47,839 nucleotides of DNA from positions 1 to 47,839 of the forward strand of contig JAQIBR010000214.1 in NCBI GenBank assembly GCA_027858955.1. The letters run 5' to 3'. The notes below the pieces were generated by a model, which saw nothing but the letters and a program-made list of their open reading frames with translations, was not told the DNA's origin and ran no database searches. Shown piece by piece: positions 8,012 to 17,485 of the stretch (position 1 is its first letter; the number at the start of each line of letters is the position of its first letter). Source of the DNA: Bacteroidales bacterium. Its GTDB lineage: Bacteria > Bacteroidota > Bacteroidia > Bacteroidales > UBA12170. The position numbers and the translations under genes are program-made.

Positions 8012-9303
8012 AGGTATTGATGTTTGGTTGGGAATTTCCACCACATATTACTGGTGGTTTAGGAACAGCTTCTTATGGTTTGACCAAAGGACTGCTTAAA
8101 CACGATGTGGAAATGATTTTTGTTGTTCCTAAAGCCTTTGGCGATGAAGACCAACGTGCTGTTCGAATTGTCAACGCCAGTGATATTCCGGTAAACTATA
8201 AGCAAAAACATATTCAAGATTTTTGGAATAAACTTACTTATCTAGAAATTGGTTCCAATATCCGACCCTATATCGACCCTGAAGATTTTGCCAAAATACA
8301 CGAAGATGTTAAACATTCCATTAAGGAAAAAGAACACCTTATTCTTGGTGAGAAATACTCATTTTCTGGCAAATACGGCAAAAACCTAATGGAGGAAGTT
8401 GCTCGCTATGCTATGGTGGGTGCTAGCATTGCCGCTCAACACGATTTCGATATCATCCATGCCCACGATTGGCTGACTTATCTTGCAGGTATTGCAGCTA
8501 AAGAAGTTTCGGGTAAACCTTTGGTTGTTCATATGCATGCTACTGAATATGATCGTGCTGGAGAGAGCAACATAAATACTGAAGTATTTGGGATTGAGCA
8601 AAAGGGCATGCAAATGGCCGATAAGGTTATTACTGTTAGCAATCTTACCAGAGATACTGTTGTCAAATATTATGGCATCGATCCTTCAAAAATAGAGACT
8701 GTACATAATGCTATTGAACCTGTAGATAAATCCAATCTTCAAGTCCAGCGTTCGGTAAAAGAGAAAGTAGTTACTTTTCTTGGCCGCCTTACATTTCAAA
8801 AAGGACCGGAATATTTTCTGGAAGCAGCAAAGCTAATTCTCGAAAAAGACGATAATGTTCGCTTTGTGATGGCAGGGAATGGTGATATGTTTGAAGCCTT
8901 AATAAAACGTGTTGCCGAGTTGAAAATAGGTACTAAATTTCATTTTACCGGTTTTCTAAAAGGAGCAGATGTTGATAAAATGTTCCTTTTATCGGATGTG
9001 TTTGTAATGCCTTCGGTTTCGGAACCTTTTGGTTTAGTACCCTTGGAGGCGATGCGTTCCAATGTTCCTGTCGTAATTTCAAAACAATCGGGTGTGGCAG
9101 AAGTGCTTACCAATGCCATTAAAGTTGATTTTTGGGATGTAGAAGGAATGGCTGATGCTATTTATGGATTGCTTCACTACGATTCCTTGTCTCAAATGTT
9201 TATTAAAAATGGGGTGGAAGAGGTGAATAACCTTAAATGGGAGCATGCGGCCAAACAAGTTAAAGCAGAATATGAAAGTGTTTTGAAAAATAATAAGAAT
9301 TAG
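8008..9303 (+). CDS. GT4 family glycosyltransferase, glycogen synthase-like
   Basis: A 431-residue GT-B glycosyltransferase. The N-terminal GWEFPPHITGGLGTA (residues 7-21) is the glycogen/starch-synthase-like acceptor loop with the GGLG motif. The C-terminal Rossmann domain has the retaining E-x7-E motif EPFGLVPLE (E339 and E347) and a GRLTFQKGPEY nucleotide-sugar element. Its start overlaps the debranching gene stop by 4 nt and the GH57 gene begins 13 nt after its own stop. A second, unrelated glycogen synthase domain (GT3) lies downstream in the same operon, so this enzyme may prime or extend a different glucan, for example a short malto-oligosaccharide. The donor sugar cannot be inferred. 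Confidence 0.9.
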   Translation: MKVLMFGWEFPPHITGGLGTASYGLTKGLLKHDVEMIFVVPKAFGDEDQRAVRIVNASDIPVNYKQKHIQDFWNKLTYLEIGSNIRPYIDPEDFAKIHEDVKHSIKEKEHLILGEKYSFSGKYGKNLMEEVARYAMVGASIAAQHDFDIIHAHDWLTYLAGIAAKEVSGKPLVVHMHATEYDRAGESNINTEVFGIEQKGMQMADKVITVSNLTRDTVVKYYGIDPSKIETVHNAIEPVDKSNLQVQRSVKEKVVTFLGRLTFQKGPEYFLEAAKLILEKDDNVRFVMAGNGDMFEALIKRVAELKIGTKFHFTGFLKGADVDKMFLLSDVFVMPSVSEPFGLVPLEAMRSNVPVVISKQSGVAEVLTNAIKVDFWDVEGMADAIYGLLHYDSLSQMFIKNGVEEVNNLKWEHAAKQVKAEYESVLKNNKN

Positions 9304-9316
9304 ATAAAATATACAT

Positions 9317-10801
9317 ATGCAATCAGTTTGTCTTTATTTCCAGATTCATCAACCGTATCGGTTAAAAAAATATCGTTTTTTCAATTTGGGTAACGATCAT
9401 TACTATTATGATGATTATTTGAATAAATCCATCATGGAGCGTGTAGCAGCAAAAAGCTATCTTCCAATGAATAATTTATTGCTTGATTTAATAAAGAAAC
9501 ATGGCAAAAAATTTAAAGTTAGCTTTTCTATTAGTGGATCTGCTTTAGATCAAATTCAGGAATTTACACCTCAAGTTTTGGATAGCTTCAAACAATTGGC
9601 TGAAACTGGCAATGTTGAATTTCTGGCTGAAACTTATGCTCATTCTCTTGCTAGTATGAAGAGTAAGGATGAGTTTGTCCGGCAAATTCAAATGCATCAA
9701 GCTAGAATTAAAGAGCTTTTTGGTGTTAATCCACAAACTTTTCGAAATACTGAACTTATTTATTCCGATGAGATTGGAGAAACAATAGCAGATTTGGGTT
9801 TTAAAACCATGCTCACAGAAGGTGCGAAGCATATTCTTGGATGGAAAAGCCCTAATTTTGTTTACACTAACGCTATTAATCCACGTTTAAAGGTATTGCT
9901 AAGGAATTTCCGTTTAAGTGATGATATCGCTTTTCGTTTTTCGAACCAAGAATGGAGTGATTGGCCTTTGACAACAGATAAATTCGCCGATTGGCTAAAT
10001 AAAATGGATCCAAGAGAGCAGGTTGCAAACTTGTTTATGGATTACGAAACTTTTGGTGAACATCAATGGACCGAAACTGGCATCTTTGAATTTATGCGGA
10101 ATCTGCCGGAAAAAATATTGAGCAAACCTAATTTATGCTTTAAAACACCTTCTGAAGTTGTAAAAGAATATCAACCAATTGCTGATATTCATGTTCCAAA
10201 TGCAATCAGTTGGGCTGATGAAGAACGTGATTTAACAGCTTGGTTAGGAAATGAAATTCAAGACGAAGCTGTTGATAAACTCTATTCCGTTGAAATAGCT
10301 ATGAGGAATTGTCATGATCCCAGCTTGCAAAAGGATTGGTTAAAATTGCAAGCAAGCGATCATTTTTACTATATGTGTACAAAATGGTTTTCCGACGGTG
10401 CTGTTCACGAATACTTCACGCCATACGGTTCTCCATATGATGCCTTTATAAATTTTATGAATATACTTGCTGATTTTCACATTCGATTGGAAAGAGAAGG
10501 CAATTTACGAAATAATGAGATTAGCAAAATTCCAGACACTCAACGCGAAGATGTGTTTAGTATTCTTGAGAAATTCACAAATGTTAAGTTAAAGCAATTA
10601 ATTGAAAATTTGGGAGATGACGAATTGTCAGCTTTATTTTTTGAAAGTGATCAAATAATTCGCGACAAAATGATGAAAGTTATTGGGAAAAGGAAATTTA
10701 ACAAGATTCAACAATACCGTGATGAGTCTAATGCTTTATCTAAAAAGGAAATAATATTATACAAAGAGAAAATTCGCTTGAAAATAGCACTTTTGGCTTA
10801 A
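9317..10801 (+). CDS. GH57 family alpha-amylase / glucan-active enzyme
   Basis: A 494-residue cytoplasmic GH57 glycoside hydrolase (no signal peptide). The five-motif pattern is recognisable: FQIHQPYRL (HQP at 11-13), the nucleophile segment FRNTELIYSD (E146), and the acid/base segment MDYETFGEHQW (D242). The HQP motif and the length favour an amylase or 4-alpha-glucanotransferase rather than a GH57 branching enzyme, which usually has HxHxP. It trims or transfers alpha-1,4-glucans, consistent with the debranching enzyme, GT4 and synthase/phosphorylase genes on either side. The gap to the next start codon is 82 nt without an obvious terminator. Confidence 0.93.
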   Translation: MQSVCLYFQIHQPYRLKKYRFFNLGNDHYYYDDYLNKSIMERVAAKSYLPMNNLLLDLIKKHGKKFKVSFSISGSALDQIQEFTPQVLDSFKQLAETGNVEFLAETYAHSLASMKSKDEFVRQIQMHQARIKELFGVNPQTFRNTELIYSDEIGETIADLGFKTMLTEGAKHILGWKSPNFVYTNAINPRLKVLLRNFRLSDDIAFRFSNQEWSDWPLTTDKFADWLNKMDPREQVANLFMDYETFGEHQWTETGIFEFMRNLPEKILSKPNLCFKTPSEVVKEYQPIADIHVPNAISWADEERDLTAWLGNEIQDEAVDKLYSVEIAMRNCHDPSLQKDWLKLQASDHFYYMCTKWFSDGAVHEYFTPYGSPYDAFINFMNILADFHIRLEREGNLRNNEISKIPDTQREDVFSILEKFTNVKLKQLIENLGDDELSALFFESDQIIRDKMMKVIGKRKFNKIQQYRDESNALSKKEIILYKEKIRLKIALLA

Positions 10802-10883
10802 ATTCATTAAAACTATTAATCAATAATTAACAACGTTCAAATTGTTTGAGCCTTGTTATGTAACCACACAAACAAGAATCACA

Positions 10884-13800
10884 ATGCAAACAAAATATAT
10901 ATTTGAAACAGCCTGGGAGGTATGTAATAAAATTGGAGGTATTCATACCGTTTTAGCATCAAAAGCTCCTGCAATTCAACCTGAATATGGCGATAACTAT
11001 CTCTTTATTGGTCCGGATGTTTGGATGGAAACAAGCCAACATCCTGAATTTACGGAAGATAAATCACTCTATGCCGATTGGGCAGAGCATGCCCAAAAGG
11101 AAGGTCTTAAGTTTCTGATAGGACGATGGAATATAAAAGGAAATCCAATTGCAATCTTAATCGATTTTAAATCCTATTTTGGTGAAAAGGATAAAATTTT
11201 CGGTACTTGGTGGGAGAGTTACCAGCTTAATTCAATTGAGGGGGGATGGGATTACATTGAATCTGCACTGTTTGGTTATGCTGCCGGTCGTTTAGTCGAT
11301 AATTTTCAAAAATATTTTGGAGTATTTCAGGATGGAATAATTGCTCATTTTCATGAATGGATGACCGGGTCTGCAATTCTGTATTTGAAAATGCATAATC
11401 CTTCAATCGCAACCGTTTTTACCACTCACGCAACCGTTTTGGGGCGCTCAATTGCTGGTAATGGTTTGCCACTATATGATCATATTGAAAAGTATAATTC
11501 CGATTTGGTAGCTCGCGAATTCTCTGTTGTTGCCAAGCATTCACTAGAAAAATTGGCTGCTGAAAATGCCGATATGTTTACAACTGTAAGTGAAGTAACA
11601 AATGTAGAATGCAAACAATTCTTAGGCAAAGCAGTAGACATTGTTACACCAAATGGCTTCGATGGCCAGCTGGTTGCTTCTTCAAAAGAAAGCTTGGAAC
11701 AAAAGATGATCATCAGTAGGGAACTATTACTCAAAGTAGCAGGGCGAATGACCAACAATTCTTTCGATAACGATAGTTTATTGATTGTTATTAGTGGAAG
11801 ATATGAATATAGAAATAAGGGAATCGATGTTTTCCTAGATGCACTCAATCTACTCAAATCAAGATTAGATAAAAGAAAAGTGATTGCTTTTTTAATGATT
11901 CCGGGAGGCATTAAAGGCCCGAATCTTGAACTGGCTGAGGCATTGGAATCGGATGAAATGAATTTTACAAGTAATCGATTTACTCACCAGTTAACTGATA
12001 AAATTCATGACCCTATCCGAAATAAAATGAATGAACTTCAAATGTTTAATTCGGAGAATGATTTGCTTACGGTTATTGGTGTGCCTGCATATTTAAATGG
12101 ACATGATGGTATTTTCAATCGATCTTACTACGACCTTTTATCAGCTTTCGATTTGAGTGTATTCCCATCTTATTATGAGCCATGGGGGTATACTCCATTG
12201 GAAAGTGCTGCTTTTGGAGTTCCTTCTGTAACCACCTCCTTATCGGGATTTGGTCGTTGGGTACAAGCTTCATTTGGAGAAAACAAAGGCTTGATGGTAG
12301 TGCCGCGTGGTGATTCTAACGACAAAGAAGTAATCAATCGAATTACAGACTTAATGCAAAACTTCTATTTTGCAGATTCAGTTCAAGTTAAGATTGCGCA
12401 GAAAGATGCGGATCGAGTAGCTGAAGCAGCTCAATGGAAGAAATTCATTAAATACTATAATGAAACTTACGAAACTGCTATAAAAAAAGCTCAAAATAGA
12501 AGTAAGGAAATATTAAGCCAAACACAGTTTAAATTGGTAAAATCCACTTCATTAAAAGTATCGCAAAAACCGTCATGGAAAAAAGTGCTGGTTCGCCCGG
12601 CCTTGCCGGAGAAGCTTAATAGACTTGAAGAGCTTACTAAAAATCTGTGGTGGTCATGGAACTATTGTGCTCAGGACTTTTTCGAAAAAATGGGAGGAGA
12701 ATTATGGCTTAAAGTGGAGAAGAATCCTTTGGCTATGCTCGAAAAAATTTCACAGGCTCGCTTTGAACGGCTCTTGAATAATCCTGAATTTATGGCCGAT
12801 TACCAAAGAGTAATGACCAAGTTCGATGCATACATGGCAAAGACCGCAGAAAAACCAGAAAAGCAAATTGCCTATTTTAGTATGGAATACGGCATAGATG
12901 ATAGTTTAAAGATTTTTTCTGGAGGATTAGGGATTTTAGCCGGAGATTATTTAAAACAGGCTTCCGATTCGAATATAAATATGGTAGGCATCGGTTTATT
13001 ATACCGCTATGGCTATTTTAAACAAAAATTATCTATAGCTGGAGACCAATTGGATGTTTATAATCCACAAAAATTTTCTCAACTTTCAGTACAGCCAGTT
13101 CGGTGGCCTAATGGAGAATGGGCAATGGTTACCATTGTTTTACCTGGTAGAAATATGATGGCTAAGGTGTGGTTGGCTCAAGTAGGTCGGATTCCACTTT
13201 ATTTACTCGATACGGATATTGAAGAAAATTCGGACGAAGATCGCAAGGTTACACATCAGCTCTATGGAGGCGATTGGGAAAACCGATTGAAACAAGAGCT
13301 TTTGTTGGGTGTTGGTGGTATAAGATTAATTGAGGCTTTAGGTTTGAAACCGGATATTTACCATGCAAATGAAGGTCATGCTGCTTTTAATTCCTTGGAG
13401 CGATTGAAAAATTTAATACAAAATGAGAATTTAAGCTTCAATGAGGCCAAAGAAGTGGTAAGGGCAAGTACTCTTTTTACAACTCATACACCCGTTCCAG
13501 CAGGTCACGATGCTTTTGAAGAAAGTGTTTTAAGGAAATATATTCCGCATTATGCCGATCGTTTACAGCTGAGTTGGGATGAATTTATGAACCTTGGGAA
13601 ATGGAATCAAAATTACAGAGATGAAAAGTTCTCAATGAGTGTTCTCGCTGCTCGAATGTCGCAGGAAATGAATGGTGTAAGTCGAATCCATGGCCAGGTT
13701 AGTCAGGAAATGTTTGCTTCACTTTATGATGGCTATTATGCCGATGAATTGCATATTGGCTACGTTACCAATGGTGTACATTATTCTACATGGACTTCCA

Positions 13801-15107
13801 AAGCTTGGCAACTGTTTCATTATGAAATTTTTGGCGACCGGTTTTTGGCCAATCAAAGCGATGAAAGCGTATGGAAAGCTATAGATGGTATTTCGAATGA
13901 TCGAATTTGGGAGATTCATCTCAATCAGAAAAAGATTTTATTCGATTATTTACGCATTAGATTAACTGAAGAATTAACTGATCGACAAGAAAATCCATCT
14001 TATATAGTTCAAGTTGTGGATAATATGGATCCAAATGCCTTAACAATTGGTTTTGCAAGGAGATTCGCTACCTACAAAAGAGCGCATTTATTATTTACTA
14101 ATTTAGACCGTTTACGAAAATTGGTAAACAATAAAACAAAACCCATTCAGTTTCTTTTTGCTGGAAAAGCGCATCCGCACGACCAAGCGGGGCAAGATCT
14201 CATAAAACGTGTTATTGAAGTCTCAAAAATGCCTGATTTTATCGGTAAAGTGCTCTTCATCGAAAATTACGATATGGAGCTGGCCAAACATTTGGTGAGC
14301 GGAGTTGATGTATGGTTAAATACACCAACACGACCATTGGAAGCCTCAGGTACAAGTGGTGAAAAGGCTGTTATGAACGGTGTTATGAATTTCTCCGTCC
14401 TCGATGGATGGTGGGCAGAAGGATATCAAGAAGGAGCTGGTTGGGCGCTTGAAGAAGGACGCACTTATCTGGAACAAGAAATGCAGAATATGCTGGATGC
14501 CGAAATAATTTATTCCAAATTGGAATCGGAAATCTTGAAAACTTACTATGCGGATAATGAGCGAAAAGTTTCTGATCAGTGGATTTCGTATATCAAAAAT
14601 ACTTTTACGCAAATTGCGCCTCATTTTACCATGAAGCGTATGTTAGATGATTATTTCGATCGCTATTACAATAAGTTGTTTGCAAGTAGTAAAACCTTTC
14701 ATGCCAATCACTTTAAGCTGGCAGTGGCACTAGCTAAATGGAAAGAGAAAACGGCTGACAAATGGGAAAATATCAGCATTGTCTCCATAGAACTACCCCA
14801 AAGCGATCTGGATTACATGCTTAATTTGGGAGATATTTTTGAAGCACGAATCGAAGTGAATTTAGCCAAGCTTTTGCCCGAGGATGTTCGCGTTGAAATT
14901 TTATTTGGCGAAAAAGAAGATGGAGACATTAAACATATCGTTTATAAAGAGGAGCTAAAGGTCGAAAGCTTGTCAAATGGCAATGTTTTGTATTCATGTG
15001 CTTTCCCGGCTGAAAGAGCAGGCGTATACGATTATGCATTCCGAATAAGTCCAAAATCTATAAATTTAGCATATCCAGAAGATTTTCCATTGATTAAATG
15101 GGTTTAG
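10884..15107 (+). CDS. GT3 glycogen synthase - GT35 alpha-glucan phosphorylase fusion
   Basis: A 1407-residue bifunctional protein. Residues 1 to about 555 are a eukaryotic-type GT3 glycogen synthase: FETAWEVCNKIGGIHTVL at 7-24 and the E-x7-E motif YYEPWGYTPLE (E432 and E440) followed by SVTTSLSGFG. From about residue 566 a TIGR02094-type alpha-glucan phosphorylase begins, with NLWWSWN near 587, HANEGHAAFN, and the PLP lysine K1161 in SGTSGEKAVMNG. Both active sites look intact, so one chain should both add glucose from a nucleotide sugar and release glucose-1-phosphate. A TTG at 10842 would add 14 unremarkable residues; the ATG at 10884 starts exactly at the conserved domain. Similar fusions occur in other Bacteroidota. 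Its stop overlaps that of the convergent GH92 gene. Confidence 0.94.
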   Translation: MQTKYIFETAWEVCNKIGGIHTVLASKAPAIQPEYGDNYLFIGPDVWMETSQHPEFTEDKSLYADWAEHAQKEGLKFLIGRWNIKGNPIAILIDFKSYFGEKDKIFGTWWESYQLNSIEGGWDYIESALFGYAAGRLVDNFQKYFGVFQDGIIAHFHEWMTGSAILYLKMHNPSIATVFTTHATVLGRSIAGNGLPLYDHIEKYNSDLVAREFSVVAKHSLEKLAAENADMFTTVSEVTNVECKQFLGKAVDIVTPNGFDGQLVASSKESLEQKMIISRELLLKVAGRMTNNSFDNDSLLIVISGRYEYRNKGIDVFLDALNLLKSRLDKRKVIAFLMIPGGIKGPNLELAEALESDEMNFTSNRFTHQLTDKIHDPIRNKMNELQMFNSENDLLTVIGVPAYLNGHDGIFNRSYYDLLSAFDLSVFPSYYEPWGYTPLESAAFGVPSVTTSLSGFGRWVQASFGENKGLMVVPRGDSNDKEVINRITDLMQNFYFADSVQVKIAQKDADRVAEAAQWKKFIKYYNETYETAIKKAQNRSKEILSQTQFKLVKSTSLKVSQKPSWKKVLVRPALPEKLNRLEELTKNLWWSWNYCAQDFFEKMGGELWLKVEKNPLAMLEKISQARFERLLNNPEFMADYQRVMTKFDAYMAKTAEKPEKQIAYFSMEYGIDDSLKIFSGGLGILAGDYLKQASDSNINMVGIGLLYRYGYFKQKLSIAGDQLDVYNPQKFSQLSVQPVRWPNGEWAMVTIVLPGRNMMAKVWLAQVGRIPLYLLDTDIEENSDEDRKVTHQLYGGDWENRLKQELLLGVGGIRLIEALGLKPDIYHANEGHAAFNSLERLKNLIQNENLSFNEAKEVVRASTLFTTHTPVPAGHDAFEESVLRKYIPHYADRLQLSWDEFMNLGKWNQNYRDEKFSMSVLAARMSQEMNGVSRIHGQVSQEMFASLYDGYYADELHIGYVTNGVHYSTWTSKAWQLFHYEIFGDRFLANQSDESVWKAIDGISNDRIWEIHLNQKKILFDYLRIRLTEELTDRQENPSYIVQVVDNMDPNALTIGFARRFATYKRAHLLFTNLDRLRKLVNNKTKPIQFLFAGKAHPHDQAGQDLIKRVIEVSKMPDFIGKVLFIENYDMELAKHLVSGVDVWLNTPTRPLEASGTSGEKAVMNGVMNFSVLDGWWAEGYQEGAGWALEEGRTYLEQEMQNMLDAEIIYSKLESEILKTYYADNERKVSDQWISYIKNTFTQIAPHFTMKRMLDDYFDRYYNKLFASSKTFHANHFKLAVALAKWKEKTADKWENISIVSIELPQSDLDYMLNLGDIFEARIEVNLAKLLPEDVRVEILFGEKEDGDIKHIVYKEELKVESLSNGNVLYSCAFPAERAGVYDYAFRISPKSINLAYPEDFPLIKWV

Positions 15108-17422
15108 TCGGAGGAGCCAAGATCTTTATTGGGTTTACTCCCCATTTTAAATTCTAAGATACCGCCTTGTGTCAATTCATTATGAGTTAGATACAGGCGG
15201 TTAATTTTTTTGCCATTTAATTCAATATTCTGGATATAAACATTTTCGCGATTTTGATTTCTGACATAGATTTGCAATTTATTACCATTTTCAAATGAAA
15301 TCTTAGCAGTCTTCACAAGTGGACTTCCAATAGCATAGCGATCCGAACCTGGAGCAACTGGATAAAATCCGAGTGCATTGAAAATATACCAGGCACTCAT
15401 TTGCCCAGCATCATCGTTGCCACATAAGCCGTCATTACTATTCGAATACATACTCTCCATAATCATTCGAACACGTGCCTGTGTTTTCCAGGGTGCATTC
15501 GTCCAATTGTAAAGAAAAGGAATATGATGTCCGGGTTCATTTCCATGCACATACAATCCGATGATTCCATCTCGTGTAATATCTTCGGTTTGTTCAAAAT
15601 ATTTATCATCTAAATGCTGGGTAAACAAAGAATCGAGGTGTAGTTCAAAGGCTTTTTTACCTCCCATTAGTGCAATCAATTTTTCCGGTGATTGAGGAAG
15701 GTATAAACTGTAATTCCAAGCATTACCTTCAATAAAACCCTGACCGTGAGTGCTTAGCTTGTCAAATTCTTTGCGCCATTCTCCATTTTCTAATCTTGGT
15801 GCCATCGATATTCTGGCCTTATTGAAAACATTCTGATAGGAGAGTGCTCGTTTTCCAAATTCTTGGGCAATGCTTGAATCATTTAATTTTTCGGCCATTT
15901 GAGTTATACACCAGTCATCGTAAGCATATTCCAGAGTTTTTGAAACCGAAGACGTATTTTTATCGTCGGGAACAAAACCCAGTTTTTTGTATAACTCAAT
16001 ACCATCGTAATAATCTGTATTAGCTGTTTGAGCCGAAGCAGACAAAGCTCTTTGATAAGATTCAGGTTTTAGAACATCTTTTATCAAAGCATCGGCTAAT
16101 ACAGAAACGCTGTGATATCCAATCATACACCAATTTTCATTTGCATAATGAGACCAAACAGGAAGCATTGGATGAACACTCTGGTCGTAATGAGCCAATA
16201 AGGATTCCATCATATCTTTATTTCTACCTGGTTGAATTAAATTGAAAAGGGGATGAAGCGCCCGATAGGTGTCCCAAAGTGAAAAAATAGTGTAATTGGT
16301 AAAATCCTTTGCATAATGGATATTGCCATCCAAACCTTTGTATGCACCATCTACATCCATATATTCAATCGGGCTTAAAAAGCTGTGGTATAGGGCTGTG
16401 TAAAAGGTTTCTTTATCAGCTACGTTTATGGTCTCAATATCAATCTTAGCCAATTCATGGTTCCACTCTAGCTGCCCTTCTTTTTTAATTTTATCAAAAT
16501 TCCAATGTGGAATTTCCGTTTCTAAATTTTTTAACGCTCCACTTGTACTTGTTGAGGATAAAGCGAATTTTAACAAGATTTCTTCAGTTTCTTCAGTTTC
16601 GAATTGAAAATAAGCTCTTAGTTGTCGACCGGCCATTTCGGGAAAATTCTTTGTTTCATCGAATTTGCGCCAAAAACCACGGTAAACTTGTTCATCGTAT
16701 TTCTTATGACCATATAGACTAAAAGGCTTCGAAAAGGAAAGCGCAAAATAAACAGTTCGTGTACGTGCCCAACCTTGAGTTTGACGATATCCTGTTACCA
16801 GAGTATCATTTTCGACACGTACAAAAGTCCAAACATTCTTTTCGTCGAAATTATAAATTCCAGACATTAAATCAAGCACGATATTGGCACTGTCAGTTTT
16901 CGGAAATGTATAGCGATGAAAACCTACACGAGTACTTGAAGTGAGCTCTGCATTTATTTTATAATCAGAAAGGTAAACCTGATAATAATTGGGCTCTGCT
17001 TTTTCTTCTTTATGTGAAAATCGAGAACGATAACCTGTTTCTGGAGAGCTTGACATTCCTGGGTTTAGTAGTAGTTCGCCTACCATTGGCATCACTAAAA
17101 AATCTCCCAAATCGGAATGGCCCGTTCCGCTAAAATGGGTATGACTAAAGCCCACAATGGTAGTATCGTTGTATTGATAACCGGCACAATAGGCATAAGC
17201 ATTGGGGTTGTATTTTCCATCAACAACATAGGCTTGTGCATCCGTTTCCGGACTAAGCTGAACCATACCGAATGGGCGAGTAGCTCCTGGAAATGTATGC
17301 CCCATATTCTTGGTTCCTACAAAAGGGTTTACATATTGAATAAAATTCTTGCTTTGCTGAGCACTAATAATCCCAATGCTAAAACAAAAAACGATAACAG
17401 AAAGATATTTCTTGAATGACAT
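15104..17422 (-). CDS. secreted GH92 family alpha-mannosidase
   Basis: Calcium-dependent exo-alpha-mannosidase, acting on mannans or N-glycans outside the cytoplasm. I start it at 17422 (minus-strand ATG), where the protein begins with a normal signal peptide, MSFKKYLSVIVFCFSIGIIS then AQ; an in-frame ATG 33 nt upstream would put eleven residues in front of the signal. The 772-residue product shows the family start YVNPFVGTKNMGHTFPGA, then GNEPGHHIPFLYNW, and the hallmark GLCGNDDAGQMSAWYI before GFYPVAPGSDRY. It stands alone on this strand with no SusC/SusD partners. The cellular link to the convergent glycogen operon is probably only positional. Confidence 0.95.
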   Translation of the reverse strand: MSFKKYLSVIVFCFSIGIISAQQSKNFIQYVNPFVGTKNMGHTFPGATRPFGMVQLSPETDAQAYVVDGKYNPNAYAYCAGYQYNDTTIVGFSHTHFSGTGHSDLGDFLVMPMVGELLLNPGMSSSPETGYRSRFSHKEEKAEPNYYQVYLSDYKINAELTSSTRVGFHRYTFPKTDSANIVLDLMSGIYNFDEKNVWTFVRVENDTLVTGYRQTQGWARTRTVYFALSFSKPFSLYGHKKYDEQVYRGFWRKFDETKNFPEMAGRQLRAYFQFETEETEEILLKFALSSTSTSGALKNLETEIPHWNFDKIKKEGQLEWNHELAKIDIETINVADKETFYTALYHSFLSPIEYMDVDGAYKGLDGNIHYAKDFTNYTIFSLWDTYRALHPLFNLIQPGRNKDMMESLLAHYDQSVHPMLPVWSHYANENWCMIGYHSVSVLADALIKDVLKPESYQRALSASAQTANTDYYDGIELYKKLGFVPDDKNTSSVSKTLEYAYDDWCITQMAEKLNDSSIAQEFGKRALSYQNVFNKARISMAPRLENGEWRKEFDKLSTHGQGFIEGNAWNYSLYLPQSPEKLIALMGGKKAFELHLDSLFTQHLDDKYFEQTEDITRDGIIGLYVHGNEPGHHIPFLYNWTNAPWKTQARVRMIMESMYSNSNDGLCGNDDAGQMSAWYIFNALGFYPVAPGSDRYAIGSPLVKTAKISFENGNKLQIYVRNQNRENVYIQNIELNGKKINRLYLTHNELTQGGILEFKMGSKPNKDLGSSD

Positions 17423-17485
17423 AATGAAAGAATGAAAATTTCCGCAATTTAGCATTTATGCCAATGTGAACTAGGAAATTTTGGA

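Noticed and set aside
9317-10801. GH57 branching enzyme
   Set aside because: The first motif is HQP rather than HxHxP, favouring amylase or glucanotransferase activity.
10842-10883. TTG start adding 14 residues to the synthase-phosphorylase fusion
   Set aside because: The GT3 domain begins right at the ATG at 10884 and the extension has no conserved features.
11480-11911. Antisense open frame within the synthase domain
   Set aside because: Lies opposite a highly conserved coding region and its translation has no family features; the same holds for the other overlapping open frames in this window.
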